Shown piece after piece: positions 1 to 8,369 of a stretch of DNA of 64,000 bases. The notes under the pieces were generated by a model that was not told where the DNA came from, did no database searches, and saw only the letters and a list, made by a program, of their open reading frames with translations. Made by a program: the position numbers and the translations under genes. Origin of the DNA: Planctomycetaceae bacterium. GTDB lineage: Bacteria; Planctomycetota; Planctomycetia; Planctomycetales; Planctomycetaceae. How positions within the stretch are numbered: position 1 is the stretch's first letter; the number at the start of each line of letters is the position of its first letter. The DNA lies in NCBI GenBank assembly GCA_947476295.1, contig CANJQC010000004.1:33190-97189 (forward strand), in the 5' to 3' direction.

Positions 1-729
1 GTCTTCAACGGTTCAATTTACGCCACATGCTATGACGAAGGAGCCGTCTTTCGATACGACGGAACTACCTGGTACAACGTCGGCACCATACCGAATGCGA
101 CGCAGACATACGGATTTGCAATTCACGAAGGCAGCTTATTTGTCAGCGAATGGCCGAAGGCTCATGTCTTCCGTTATCAGGGCGGCATAGACTGGGAAGA
201 TGTCGGCAAACTGGGTAACGAACTCGAAGCGATGCCTCTACTTGTGTACAACGGGAAAATGTTCGGCGGAACATTGCCACTGGCAGAAGTCTATCGTTAC
301 GAAGGGCAGACGTCATGGACAAGAATCGGTCGTGTCGATCATACACCCGATGTGAAGTACCGTCGTGCATGGTCGATGGCTGTGTTCAAGGGCCGATTGT
401 TTGTTGGCACATTGCCGTCGGGGCGAGTTCATTCGATTGAAGCAGGTCGCAATGCGACTTACGACCGACAGTTACCGCCCGGCTGGCATCATGTGGCGGC
501 GGTCAAAGATGTTGATCGATTAAGGCTGTTCGTGGATGGTTCGCAGATTGCGGAGTCTGCCAGGTTTGAAAGTTCGGATTACGACCTGTCCGTGGATCTT
601 CCAATGCAGATCGGGTTCGGGGCACAGGATCATTTTCAGGGCCGAATGGCTGATGTGCGGATCTATCAGGGTGCCCTGTCCGGTTCAGAGGTACAAACAC
701 TGGCAAACGTCACGGGTGGTCAGAATTGA
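1..729 (+). CDS. LamG domain protein with N-terminal propeller-like repeats (5' end outside window)
   Basis: The frame is open from base 1, so this is the last 242 residues of a longer protein. The first ~145 residues hold four similar units of about 45 residues, each pairing a 'VFNGSIYA / VYNGKMFGG / VFKGRLFVG' strand with an 'FRYDG / YRYEG' strand, as in Kelch-like beta propellers. The last ~90 residues look like a LamG/concanavalin-type jelly roll (GWHHVAAVKD, LRLFVDGSQIA, MADVRIYQGALSG). LamG domains of planctomycetes are usually on large secreted or surface proteins and bind glycans; that role is inferred here. The signal peptide and any catalytic domain would lie upstream of the window. 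No downstream partner gene is evident. Confidence 0.8.
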   Translation, partial: VFNGSIYATCYDEGAVFRYDGTTWYNVGTIPNATQTYGFAIHEGSLFVSEWPKAHVFRYQGGIDWEDVGKLGNELEAMPLLVYNGKMFGGTLPLAEVYRYEGQTSWTRIGRVDHTPDVKYRRAWSMAVFKGRLFVGTLPSGRVHSIEAGRNATYDRQLPPGWHHVAAVKDVDRLRLFVDGSQIAESARFESSDYDLSVDLPMQIGFGAQDHFQGRMADVRIYQGALSGSEVQTLANVTGGQN

Positions 730-947
730 AAAGCCCCCACTTTTGCTTTTCAGGGTTAGTTGGAACTCAGTGGTTCTTCTGTTTCGCACCGTTCTGCCTA
801 AGAACCGTCAGCGCCAGAAACCGGTGGAACGACGCGACGGCGGAGAAATTGAATTCGGCTGGTTCTTTAGGTTGAGTAGACTCTTCTTCGTAATCATTCG
901 TGCGTGTTGGAGCGTGTTTTGTTTTTGGCTACGACCTTGAGAGAAAT

Positions 948-973
948 CCCGCCACGGAGTGACGGGGCACATT
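948..973. repeat. Copy A of the GGA-loop hairpin repeat
   Basis: Short imperfect palindrome with a CCCG..CAC stem, GGA loop, GTG..CGGG closing stem and a GCACATT tail. It matches copies at 45485 and 60996 but the inner stem is CAC/GTG instead of GTC/GAC, a compensatory change. It sits in the gap between the LamG gene and the end of the convergent Gfo/Idh gene. Confidence 0.6.
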
Positions 974-990
974 GAGTCGCCGCCAACGGG

Positions 991-2286
991 TTAAGTCCAC
1001 GTTCGAGCTGTCCGGGTCCGCAGGCGGTTAGCTTCGTCATCGTTGATGAATGCCTCGTTGGCCGGATCGAAGGTCAGCTTGCGTTTGAGTATCCACGACA
1101 GAGCTGCAGCGTGACAGGCGATGTGAGAGCTGCGCATGACCTCGGGATTAGCAACGGTCGGTTGTCGTGACTTCACGCTGTCGAAGAAGTTTCTGGCGTG
1201 AGCCGATACATCCAGACCATTGACTTTTGCTGCCGTAGTCTGGAGCTCGCGACGCAGCGTATCGGTTGATACCTCTGTTCGGCCGCTGTCGCCAGTTTCC
1301 AGCCAGCCTTCGTCACCGACGAATCGCACGGGGCAGGTACCAAGTTTCGTAATCCAGTTGGGGCCTCGATCACCAAATGGCGTTGGTACAAAGTCGAGAA
1401 CCAGCTTCACGCCGTTCTCATACATACAAGTGATCCCAGTGTCCGTCGGTTCGAACGAGATCGGCGTTGTATTATCGGCCTGATTGGCCCATTGGCACAA
1501 ATCGACCGTGTGGGCACCCCAGTCGAGCAATCTTGCACCGGAATCAAAGTCGTTGTAGCCTCGCCACCCTCCAAGCACGTACTGGTAGTTGTAAGGACGC
1601 TCCGGAGCCGGGCCAAGCCACATGTTCCAGTCACACTCAGCCATAGGCGGTGCCTGTTCGCCAGGTAACCAGCTGATATTCAGCGTCGGCATGTAGACCG
1701 AGGCATACATCGTGTGGAGCTTGCCAAGTTTTCCGCTGCGAGCCAACTCAACGGCCTGCACAAAGTTTGGCACGCTGCGGCGCTGAGTTCCCGCCTGAAA
1801 AATCCGGCCAGTGGCATTCATCGTTTCGGCCAGTTGCTGGCAGAGTTCAATCGTCAGACCGCAGGGTTTTTCGCTGTAGACGTCTTTGCCTGCCCGAGCC
1901 GCAAGCATCGACGCATCGGCATGCCAACGATCACCAGTGGCAATCAGGACTGCATCAATATCCCTGCGATCCAGCAGTTCCCGAAAATCGCCGTACAGCT
2001 TGCAGTCAGAAGTACCGTAGTGTTTATCGACGAGCGCCTTTCCTGCATCGCGACGACTGGCCTGAACATCCGCGATAGCTACGCACTGCACATCCGCCAG
2101 ACCCAGCATCGCCTGCAGGTCGTACGTGCAACGAGGCCCGATCCCGATTACTCCCAACGTGATCTTCTCACTGGGAGCCACGGCGCCGCCGCGTCCCAGA
2201 ACATGTGCTGGAAGGATCATGGGCACTGCTGCTGCCAATGAAGCCCCCAGGAACTGCCGTCGTGTTCTGCCGTATTTATTTGTCAT
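991..2286 (-). CDS. Gfo/Idh/MocA family oxidoreductase, Tat-exported
   Basis: 431 residues. The N-terminus carries a twin-arginine leader (RTRRQFLGASLAAAVPM, about residues 8-24). The Rossmann nucleotide-binding segment follows (ITLGVIGIGPRCTYDL), then the conserved EKPCGL motif (YSEKPCGLTI, about 136-145) with the usual catalytic-site Lys. The middle holds the [11 protein letters not shown] signature common to planctomycete members, and the C-terminus ends in the family-typical NDDEANRLR segment. The family performs NAD(P)-dependent oxidation or reduction of sugars and sugar derivatives; the substrate cannot be read from the sequence. The leader suggests folding with cofactor before export to the periplasm. 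The gene is convergent with the LamG gene and shows no operon partner. A second full-length member is at 13494 and a fossil C-terminus is at 61151. Confidence 0.9.
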   Translation of the reverse strand: MTNKYGRTRRQFLGASLAAAVPMILPAHVLGRGGAVAPSEKITLGVIGIGPRCTYDLQAMLGLADVQCVAIADVQASRRDAGKALVDKHYGTSDCKLYGDFRELLDRRDIDAVLIATGDRWHADASMLAARAGKDVYSEKPCGLTIELCQQLAETMNATGRIFQAGTQRRSVPNFVQAVELARSGKLGKLHTMYASVYMPTLNISWLPGEQAPPMAECDWNMWLGPAPERPYNYQYVLGGWRGYNDFDSGARLLDWGAHTVDLCQWANQADNTTPISFEPTDTGITCMYENGVKLVLDFVPTPFGDRGPNWITKLGTCPVRFVGDEGWLETGDSGRTEVSTDTLRRELQTTAAKVNGLDVSAHARNFFDSVKSRQPTVANPEVMRSSHIACHAAALSWILKRKLTFDPANEAFINDDEANRLRTRTARTWT

Positions 2287-2508
2287 GGATCCACCATATT
2301 TCTATACACAAAGTGATTAATTCGAGGCCCCGAGGCATTCCTTCTAACCTCGCAGCGTCAGAGAATCAAGCCGGTGACGGTCAGCAGGCATTTTCGGCCC
2401 GGTTATTTGGCATTATGGGGCAGATTCCGCAACGGATCTTAATGTCGATCATCGCAAACAATATGCCGCCATATTGACATCACTCCTGGGTGACGTAAGG
2501 CTGTTGTC

Positions 2509-2724
2509 ATGAAACGAATGCAGATTCAATTGGCAGACGAAGTGTATGACCGAGCCCGAAAGCTCTGTGAGTCTCGTGAGATTTCTTTTGCGGAGCTGGT
2601 CCGACGCGGAATCGAGTACATTCTCAGCGTATACAATGTTGCCTCTGAAGACGGGCAGAGTTGGCAACCCCCAAAGCCTCGGCGACTTGGCTGGACGGGG
2701 CTCAGTGACGCTGAAATCAAGTAG
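2509..2724 (+). CDS. Ribbon-helix-helix DNA-binding protein, orphan antitoxin-like
   Basis: 71 residues. MKRMQIQLADEVYDRARKLC followed by a helix-turn-helix-like stretch (ISFAELVRRGIEYIL) fits a ribbon-helix-helix fold: one beta strand for major-groove contact and two helices. The C-terminal tail (LGWTGLSDAEIK) resembles the toxin-binding tails of VapB-type antitoxins. No PIN-domain or other toxin frame follows; the next 120 bp hold a terminator and the end of the EF-G gene. It may be a solitary regulator, an antitoxin that has lost its toxin, or one acting on a toxin elsewhere. A TTGACA box lies at 2474-2479, about 30 bp upstream, and could be the -35 element of its own promoter, where such proteins usually autorepress. 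Confidence 0.7.
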   Translation: MKRMQIQLADEVYDRARKLCESREISFAELVRRGIEYILSVYNVASEDGQSWQPPKPRRLGWTGLSDAEIK

Positions 2725-2778
2725 GAGTCGCGGTTGACAAGTACGGAATCCCGTGTCATTCGAAAGGCGAGTAGCAAG

Positions 2779-2810
2779 AAAGGCTCCGCAGAATAGACTG
2801 CGGAGCCTTT
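2779..2810. terminator. Bidirectional rho-independent terminator
   Basis: Perfect 12-bp stem AAAGGCTCCGCA / TGCGGAGCCTTT with an 8-nt loop. It lies between the convergent ribbon-helix-helix gene and the EF-G gene. A/T-rich stem bases give a short T run on both strands. Confidence 0.8.
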
Positions 2811-2848
2811 CAGATTTTCAGGCACGATCAGATTTGCCGCAACTTGTA

Positions 2849-4984
2849 CTACCTTGCAGCGGCCTGAGCTTCCAGTTCCTTTTTGCGGCGTTCCAGAATT
2901 TCGTCCCGCAGGCCGCGCGGAACCTGGCGGTATGCGAGGAATTCCATCGTGAACGTCCCTTTGCCCTGAGTCATTGATCGCAGTTCGTTCGCATAGTCGA
3001 ACATGCTGGACAGCGGTGCTTCGGCATTAATCACGCAGACTCCGCCGTTGACTTCCGAACCCGTGACCATACCTCGCTTACTGGAAATATGCCCGGTGAT
3101 CTGGCCCTGGTATTCGTCTGGGCACTCGATTTCCAGTTTCATGATCGGTTCCTGCAGTGCCATGTCGGCCTTTTTCAGGGTTTCACGCATACAGCCAATG
3201 CCCGCGATCTTGAACGCCATTTCGGACGAGTCGACGTCGTGATAGCCACCGTCCTGCAGTCGCATTCGGACGCCCACGACTTCGTATTCGCCTAGCGGTC
3301 CCTTGACCAGACTGAGTTGGAACCCGGCGTCAACCGGAGCGATGAACTCACGCGGAATTCGTCCGCCACTGACCTCATCCACAAACTCATAGGCCGTCTC
3401 AAAGTTATCCGGTAACGGTTCCAAGACACCTACGATGTGAGCGTACTGACCGGAACCGCCCGACTGTTTCTTGTGCTTGTAATTGAACTCGACCGACTTT
3501 GTAGGGCATTCGCGATAGGCCACGCGAGGTTCGCCGACGATACACTCACACTTGTACTCGCGTTTAATGCGTTCGACGTAGATTTCGAGGTGCAACTGAC
3601 CCATACCGGCGATCAGCGTCTGCCCGGTTTCTTCATCAGTCAGAACCCGGAATGTCGGGTCTTCGCGGCGGAACCGTTCCAGCGCTTTGCTGAGCTTGTC
3701 CGCGTCGTCCCGTTTCTTCGGTTCAATGGACAGTCGGATCACGGCCTGAGCCACGAAAATATTCTCAAGCGACAGGTGCAGACCATCGGCAGTGAAGGTA
3801 TCCCCTGAAGCACAATCGACACCGACGATCGAGATAATGTCACCCGCTTCGGCAGAATCGATGTCTTCACGATCATTCGCATGCATTCGCACAAGGCGAC
3901 CAAAGCGAACGGTACGGCCTGTTCGGGCGTTAATATACGACTGACCTTTGACAATTTTCCCCTGATAAATGCGGGTGTAGGTCAGCTGGCCGAAACTTTC
4001 GACGACGGTCTTGAAAGCCATGGCCACCATGGGAGCATCGTTGGAATCGCTCAACAGCACTCTGGGATGCTTACCATCTTCGCCGACCGGCTTGCCATAG
4101 TCGTTCGCGTACTTATCGCGGTCCGGAGGACACGGAAGAAAACGCACGACGGCGTCCAGTGCTTCCTGCACGCCCTTATCTTTGTAGGCGGTCCCCATCA
4201 GCACCGGCACGATCTGCTGAGCCAGCGTTGCCCGGCGGATCACCGCGCGGATCTGGTCAACACTGACTTCAGATTCTTCCAGCAGCGCGGCCATCAGGTC
4301 GTCATCATGCAGTGACAATTCCTCGAGCATGTCGCGGCGAGCTTTTTCAGCGGCGTCCTTGTACTGATCGGGGATTGGTTTACGTATTACGTCGCCGCCT
4401 TTTTCGCCTTCGAAGTAGACGGCTTCCATTTTGATCAGATCGACCACGCCCTCGAATGCGGATTCCAGGCCCATCGGGATCTGCAGTGGAACGGCATTAC
4501 ATCGCAGTTTGTCTTTCATCGCCGCCATCACTTTGCCCGGATTGGCTCCGATGCGGTCCATCTTATTGATGAAGGCCAGACGCGGCACACCATAGCGGCG
4601 CATCTGACGGTCCACGGTCAGCGATTGACTTTGCACGCCGCCGACTGCACACAGAACCAGAATCGCACCATCCAAGACTCGCAGGCTGCGTTCCACTTCG
4701 ACGGTGAAGTCCACGTGCCCGGGAGTATCAATGATGTTAATCGGATGTTCGATCCCGGTTTCTTCGTCTTTCCACTGCACGCGTGTGGCAGCGGACGTGA
4801 TCGTAATTCCGCGCTCGCGTTCAAGGTCCATATGGTCCATCGTCGCGCCGCCGTCGCCACCTTTCACTTCACGAATCTTGTGAATGCGTCCGGAGTAGTA
4901 CAGAATTCGCTCGGTCAACGTGGTTTTCCCCGAGTCGATGTGGGCCGAAATGCCAATGTTGCGAAGCAGGGAAATGTCAGCCAT
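2849..4984 (-). CDS. fusA: Translation elongation factor G (spdEFG1-like)
   Basis: 711 residues, full length for EF-G. G1 P-loop AHIDSGKTT (about residues 14-22), switch I RERGITITSAAT, G3 IDTPGHVDF and G4 INKMDRIGA are all present, followed by domains II-V (RIYQGKIVKGQ, SGGSGQYAHIVG, GAQLS-type region, C-terminal QVPRGLRDEI). The P-loop reads IDSGKTT rather than the IDAGKTT of most bacterial EF-G. Ser at this position is known for mitochondrial EF-G1 and the related spdEFG1 group found in planctomycetes, which act in translocation with a separate recycling paralogue. The gene stands alone, outside any str operon with rpsL, rpsG or tuf. The gene symbol is used in the sense of an EF-G gene; another paralogue is expected elsewhere in the genome. 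Confidence 0.93.
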   Translation of the reverse strand: MADISLLRNIGISAHIDSGKTTLTERILYYSGRIHKIREVKGGDGGATMDHMDLERERGITITSAATRVQWKDEETGIEHPINIIDTPGHVDFTVEVERSLRVLDGAILVLCAVGGVQSQSLTVDRQMRRYGVPRLAFINKMDRIGANPGKVMAAMKDKLRCNAVPLQIPMGLESAFEGVVDLIKMEAVYFEGEKGGDVIRKPIPDQYKDAAEKARRDMLEELSLHDDDLMAALLEESEVSVDQIRAVIRRATLAQQIVPVLMGTAYKDKGVQEALDAVVRFLPCPPDRDKYANDYGKPVGEDGKHPRVLLSDSNDAPMVAMAFKTVVESFGQLTYTRIYQGKIVKGQSYINARTGRTVRFGRLVRMHANDREDIDSAEAGDIISIVGVDCASGDTFTADGLHLSLENIFVAQAVIRLSIEPKKRDDADKLSKALERFRREDPTFRVLTDEETGQTLIAGMGQLHLEIYVERIKREYKCECIVGEPRVAYRECPTKSVEFNYKHKKQSGGSGQYAHIVGVLEPLPDNFETAYEFVDEVSGGRIPREFIAPVDAGFQLSLVKGPLGEYEVVGVRMRLQDGGYHDVDSSEMAFKIAGIGCMRETLKKADMALQEPIMKLEIECPDEYQGQITGHISSKRGMVTGSEVNGGVCVINAEAPLSSMFDYANELRSMTQGKGTFTMEFLAYRQVPRGLRDEILERRKKELEAQAAAR

Positions 4985-5693
4985 TGCAAAAAGATCCTCA
5001 ACGTGGAAAATTAGATACTGAAACAGTTACAGAAACCTAGGCGGTGTTCCTAGGAATCGTTGCCTTACGAAAATCCGTCGTCAGTTAAACTGACCGTCAA
5101 AAAATGCCCCTGTCAAACTGACGAAGTCCGCTGTCTGGGTACTCAGTGCTTGCATCCCGCACGAAAAAACCACGGGGATTCAACCTGTCACATTGAAAAG
5201 CGGTCCGAAGACTTACCTTTCAACAGGCTCGCAGGACCAAAGTCGACTGCAATCAGGTCAAACATCTCGCACTGTTGCTAGCTGTTTCCAACCATGCCGC
5301 AGGATACGATCTGAGCGAATAACGACAGCAGAACTGGCGAAAATCCACCGCCATCAGCGCACATATGTACATAATCTCGGCATCCGAGACGGCAGATGGT
5401 ATCGACGCGAATTCGCTTTCGAAAGAGGAAGAGCGGCGAATTCACGGAACTGGAGTCCGTTTCCGTGGACGGGAAAACTGTGTCAGGAGCCTTCCTCCTG
5501 AACAGATATCGGTCAGGTGCAGGGTGAATATGGCGGGAAAGGAAAGCGGGCGAGTCATCGTTGCGGGTATCGATGACTCGCCAGTGGGGAACGCGGGCTG
5601 TTGCAACAGTGCGATTGTCGTCAGGAGGAAACAACTTTCGCCCGAATGCTCTGGTCAATTGACTCGGCCAAGAGCATTCTCTGCAGATGAAGT
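4985..5693. other. Intergenic region upstream of EF-G and downstream of the peptidase gene
   Basis: About 700 bp without a convincing gene. It contains a CCTAGG-N7-CCTAGG inverted repeat near 5035-5060 close to the EF-G start, a small TCAGGAG/CTCCTGA hairpin at 5483-5501 and the 12-bp hairpin at 5549-5582. Open frames here (5278-5658 minus and the upstream part of 5365-6201 plus) show no recognisable protein features. Confidence 0.5.
5549..5582 (-). terminator. Strong hairpin, probable terminator of the peptidase gene
   Basis: Perfect 12-bp stem GGCGAGTCATCG / CGATGACTCGCC with a 10-nt loop, 112 bp past the minus-strand stop. On the minus strand it is followed by a pyrimidine-rich CGCTTTCCTTTCC, not a clean T tract, so termination is likely but not certain. 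Confidence 0.45.
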
Positions 5694-7109
5694 TCAGAAC
5701 GACTTCTTTTGCCTAGGAAATCCGGCCCACTGCGGAGTGCTGCCGGAATTTCCACATCGCTCCCTGGGAAGGAGGACACCATTCAATTCGACCGATTTTT
5801 CTGCCGATTCAACTGCCGACAATACTGCATTTGAGACTCTCGCTGAGCCGGTGCGTTCCAATTGGCGTCGCGGTTCGACACTTTCAAGCAGGTGGTCATC
5901 CTCCGATTTGCTGAAGCGATCTGCGTCTTCTGGCGGATCGGTAGAGGAATCTCTAATCGACATGCCCGGTTTGACGCTGTATTTGTCGTACGGTATTTCC
6001 GGATCCACAAGCTTGCGCACTGTCGCGTCAGGCGAGCTTGGCACTGGTGCGGCGAACGAGGCTTCCCGATTAGTTGAGACATGTTTGGATCGAGTCTCAT
6101 TGTTTTCAACGCTGGCATCTCGATCTCTGGCTTTTGCTTCGGGCCTGACCATTGGTGCTGGCACCGCGACTGGCTTCACACGCTGCAGATCAGGACTCTG
6201 AAGCCGAACCGTTGCGCCTTCGAGCGAACGACGCGGTTTTAATACGGAAGGCTGCGTTAATGGGTCTGCTACCATCTCCGGACGAGCGGTCGCCTGAGAT
6301 AAAGATTCCGGTGAATCCTCATTCGCTGCCAGCATTTGATCTCGCGGCAACGTTAGTTTCGGCATGCCAGCCAATACCCAGCCCTGCCAGTTATGTTCCA
6401 GCGATTCAATGCCTTCGTGATCAAAGTTTGTGCGGATAGCATCTTCCCAGCTTCCGCGTTCGCCATCGGAAATGAATTTCAGATACGCATGACGCCCTTT
6501 CTGCTGCACCAGAAAGTCAGCGAGGGCATATCCCTGAGCATACAACGTCAGCATGGGACGTTGTCCGCGGGGATATTCTTTCATAGCCAACAGATCCCGC
6601 AATGAGATCAATTCATGCTTATTGCGAATGATTTCGTTCAACAGAGACAACTGTTTCAGCTGTTCCGAACGGTGTTCAAACAACGTCGCCGCGCCTTCAT
6701 CCGCCCAGCGAGGCAGCGGACGGCGAAAATGACAGGCGAAGATCGTATGATTAATTTCATGCGGCAGTACGGAATCCAGAATTCGTTCCAGCGATCCCTG
6801 CACCTCCATTCGCCAGTTGAGCACTTCGCCGCGCACGAATTGAAACGTCGTCTGCCCGCCCGCTCCCAGCGCACCTTCATTGACCCGAATTTTGCAGGGA
6901 CGGCTCCAGTTCGGCAGCGGTTTGCCCAGCCAGAAAATTGCGAGTTGCTGGCGATAAACTTCCGCCGCCTTGCCAACCTGTTCGGCGACATCCGGCCGAT
7001 CAGCGGTGACAGCAAAATTGACGGTCTGAAACGTTGCGGCTTCAGTCGTGGTGCAAGCAGCAACCAACGATAGTGCCACGGTCAGACATCGCAGTATTCG
7101 AGCGTCCAT
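5694..7109 (-). CDS. Exported HExxH (gluzincin-type) metallopeptidase-like protein
   Basis: 471 residues from the ATG at 7109, which has an AGGGTG box just upstream; a GTG six bases earlier is possible. A hydrophobic N-terminus (ILRCLTVALSLVAACTTTEAA) suggests a signal peptide, perhaps lipoprotein-like. Residues ~117-121 are HEINH and a downstream WADEG (about 136-140) gives the third ligand Glu, the arrangement of peptidase-MA/DUF1570-like gluzincins. A second half rich in Pro, Ser, Asp and Arg (about 270-470) looks disordered and has no recognisable domain. It probably cleaves or binds peptides in the periplasm; the target is unknown. It is transcribed divergently from the nucleotidyltransferase at 7369 with a 260-bp shared upstream region. 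Confidence 0.75.
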   Translation of the reverse strand: MDARILRCLTVALSLVAACTTTEAATFQTVNFAVTADRPDVAEQVGKAAEVYRQQLAIFWLGKPLPNWSRPCKIRVNEGALGAGGQTTFQFVRGEVLNWRMEVQGSLERILDSVLPHEINHTIFACHFRRPLPRWADEGAATLFEHRSEQLKQLSLLNEIIRNKHELISLRDLLAMKEYPRGQRPMLTLYAQGYALADFLVQQKGRHAYLKFISDGERGSWEDAIRTNFDHEGIESLEHNWQGWVLAGMPKLTLPRDQMLAANEDSPESLSQATARPEMVADPLTQPSVLKPRRSLEGATVRLQSPDLQRVKPVAVPAPMVRPEAKARDRDASVENNETRSKHVSTNREASFAAPVPSSPDATVRKLVDPEIPYDKYSVKPGMSIRDSSTDPPEDADRFSKSEDDHLLESVEPRRQLERTGSARVSNAVLSAVESAEKSVELNGVLLPRERCGNSGSTPQWAGFPRQKKSF

Positions 7110-7368
7110 GCTCACCCTGTGCGTCGTTTAAAGAAAAATTTATCGGCAACGAATCCTTTCGTCGCTCCGTTTCGAATCAGCCGCAAATGCCGAACCGGTC
7201 TATTCTCTTGATCACATTTTTTGCCTGCGGCAGAATCGCAATTCCTTTCTCAAAAAGTACTTGCGACATCCAGCATTTGTTTCGATGATCTGCCGAGGCA
7301 GACATTTGAACTTCGGCAGATTCTGCAGAAGTTACATAAATTGTCGATTTTACATCCAGAGCAATCCC

Positions 7369-8208
7369 ATGAAAATTCGAAAAGCTGTCATCACGGCGGC
7401 TGGTGATCATCACGCCCGACTGCCACTTCAGACTCTCGTCGATCGCCGCGGCGAGATTCGCACGGCGTTGCGGCTGATGCTGGATGAGGTCGTTGATTCC
7501 GGGATCGAAGAGGTCGCGATCATCGTTCGCCCCGGACAACAGGATCCATACCTTACCGCTGCAGGGCCTCATGCTTCGCGACTGGTCTTTTTTGAACAGT
7601 CCAATCCACGAGGTTACGGTGATGCGATTCTGCGAGCCCGTGATTTCGGAGCCGGTGAAGCGTTTCTGCATCTCGTCTCGGACCATCTGTACCTCAGCCG
7701 CACCGACCGCCTGTGCGCTCAGCAACTGGTCGAAGCCGCCACGAAATATGAATGCTCTGTGTCTGCGATTCAGCCAACGCGCGAAAACGAAGTCGCGTTC
7801 TTCGGTACAGTCGGCGGAACTCCCCTGGCTCAGTCGGACAACCTGTACGAAGTCAACACCGTGATCGAAAAGCCCACGCCAACGATCGCCGAGCAACGCC
7901 TGATCGTGGCCGGGCAACGCGCGGGCTACTATCTGTGCATGTTTGGAATGCATGTTCTCACACCGACGGTATTAACGCTGCTGCAAAGGTCACTCGACAC
8001 TGCACCTCCCGGACAAAATATCGACCTGAGCAGTTCATTGAATCAACTTGCCCGGACCGAACGCTTTCTCGCGCTCGAAATCGACGGGTCTCGTTACAAC
8101 ATCAGCTACAAGTACGGCTTGCTGCTGGCTCAGCTCGCATTTTCACTCAGCGGTGATGATCGGGATCTGATCCTGACAGAATTAGTGACTCTGTTGGCGG
8201 CCAAATAA
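7369..8208 (+). CDS. GalU-like nucleotidyltransferase
   Basis: 279 residues from the ATG at 7369; an in-frame ATG 108 bp upstream is less likely because the family begins with the first strand (MKIRKAVITAAG). The fold is that of sugar-1-phosphate nucleotidyltransferases: N-terminal ITAAGDHHARLPLQ in place of the usual GxGTRxxPxTK loop, then GIEEVAIIVRPGQ, a NPRGYGDAILRAR segment like the G-L-G-HA motif of GalU, VSDHLY as the metal-binding Asp, and VIEKPTP, which matches the EKP motif. The expected reaction is UTP plus glucose-1-phosphate (or a similar sugar-1-phosphate) to UDP-sugar. The P-loop is degenerate, so substrate or activity may differ. It precedes the kinase/pyrophosphorylase fusion on the same strand with a 161-bp gap that holds a palindrome, which suggests a joint role in sugar activation. 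Confidence 0.8.
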   Translation: MKIRKAVITAAGDHHARLPLQTLVDRRGEIRTALRLMLDEVVDSGIEEVAIIVRPGQQDPYLTAAGPHASRLVFFEQSNPRGYGDAILRARDFGAGEAFLHLVSDHLYLSRTDRLCAQQLVEAATKYECSVSAIQPTRENEVAFFGTVGGTPLAQSDNLYEVNTVIEKPTPTIAEQRLIVAGQRAGYYLCMFGMHVLTPTVLTLLQRSLDTAPPGQNIDLSSSLNQLARTERFLALEIDGSRYNISYKYGLLLAQLAFSLSGDDRDLILTELVTLLAAK

Positions 8209-8219
8209 CAGCATCTGAA

Positions 8220-8297
8220 CGGCGAGCGGCAGTCCTCCGAGCACACGCCGGTTGGAAAGTATCGTAGCTCGGTGGGCTGAAGCCCAACCGCTCGCCG
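8220..8297. repeat. Palindrome of the GCGAGCGG family
   Basis: Terminal arms CGGCGAGCGG and CCGCTCGCCG enclose 58 bp. The right half (GCTCGGTGGGCTGAAGCCCA followed by ACCGCTCGCC) is a diverged form of the perfect inverted repeat at 29459-29560. Confidence 0.6.
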
Positions 8298-8369
8298 AAG
8301 ACGCATCCCGGAAATTCCTCGCCATTGGCTCGAGTCAAACGAATCCCTGTAACTGACCAAAGTACACCC

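Noticed and set aside
2753..2977. 74-residue plus frame as a toxin partner for the ribbon-helix-helix protein
   Set aside because: It runs across the terminator into the EF-G gene and lacks PIN or RelE features.
5365..6201. Long plus-strand open frame over the peptidase gene
   Set aside because: It is a shadow of the minus-strand HExxH gene, which has a leader and a metal motif; this frame has no domain features.
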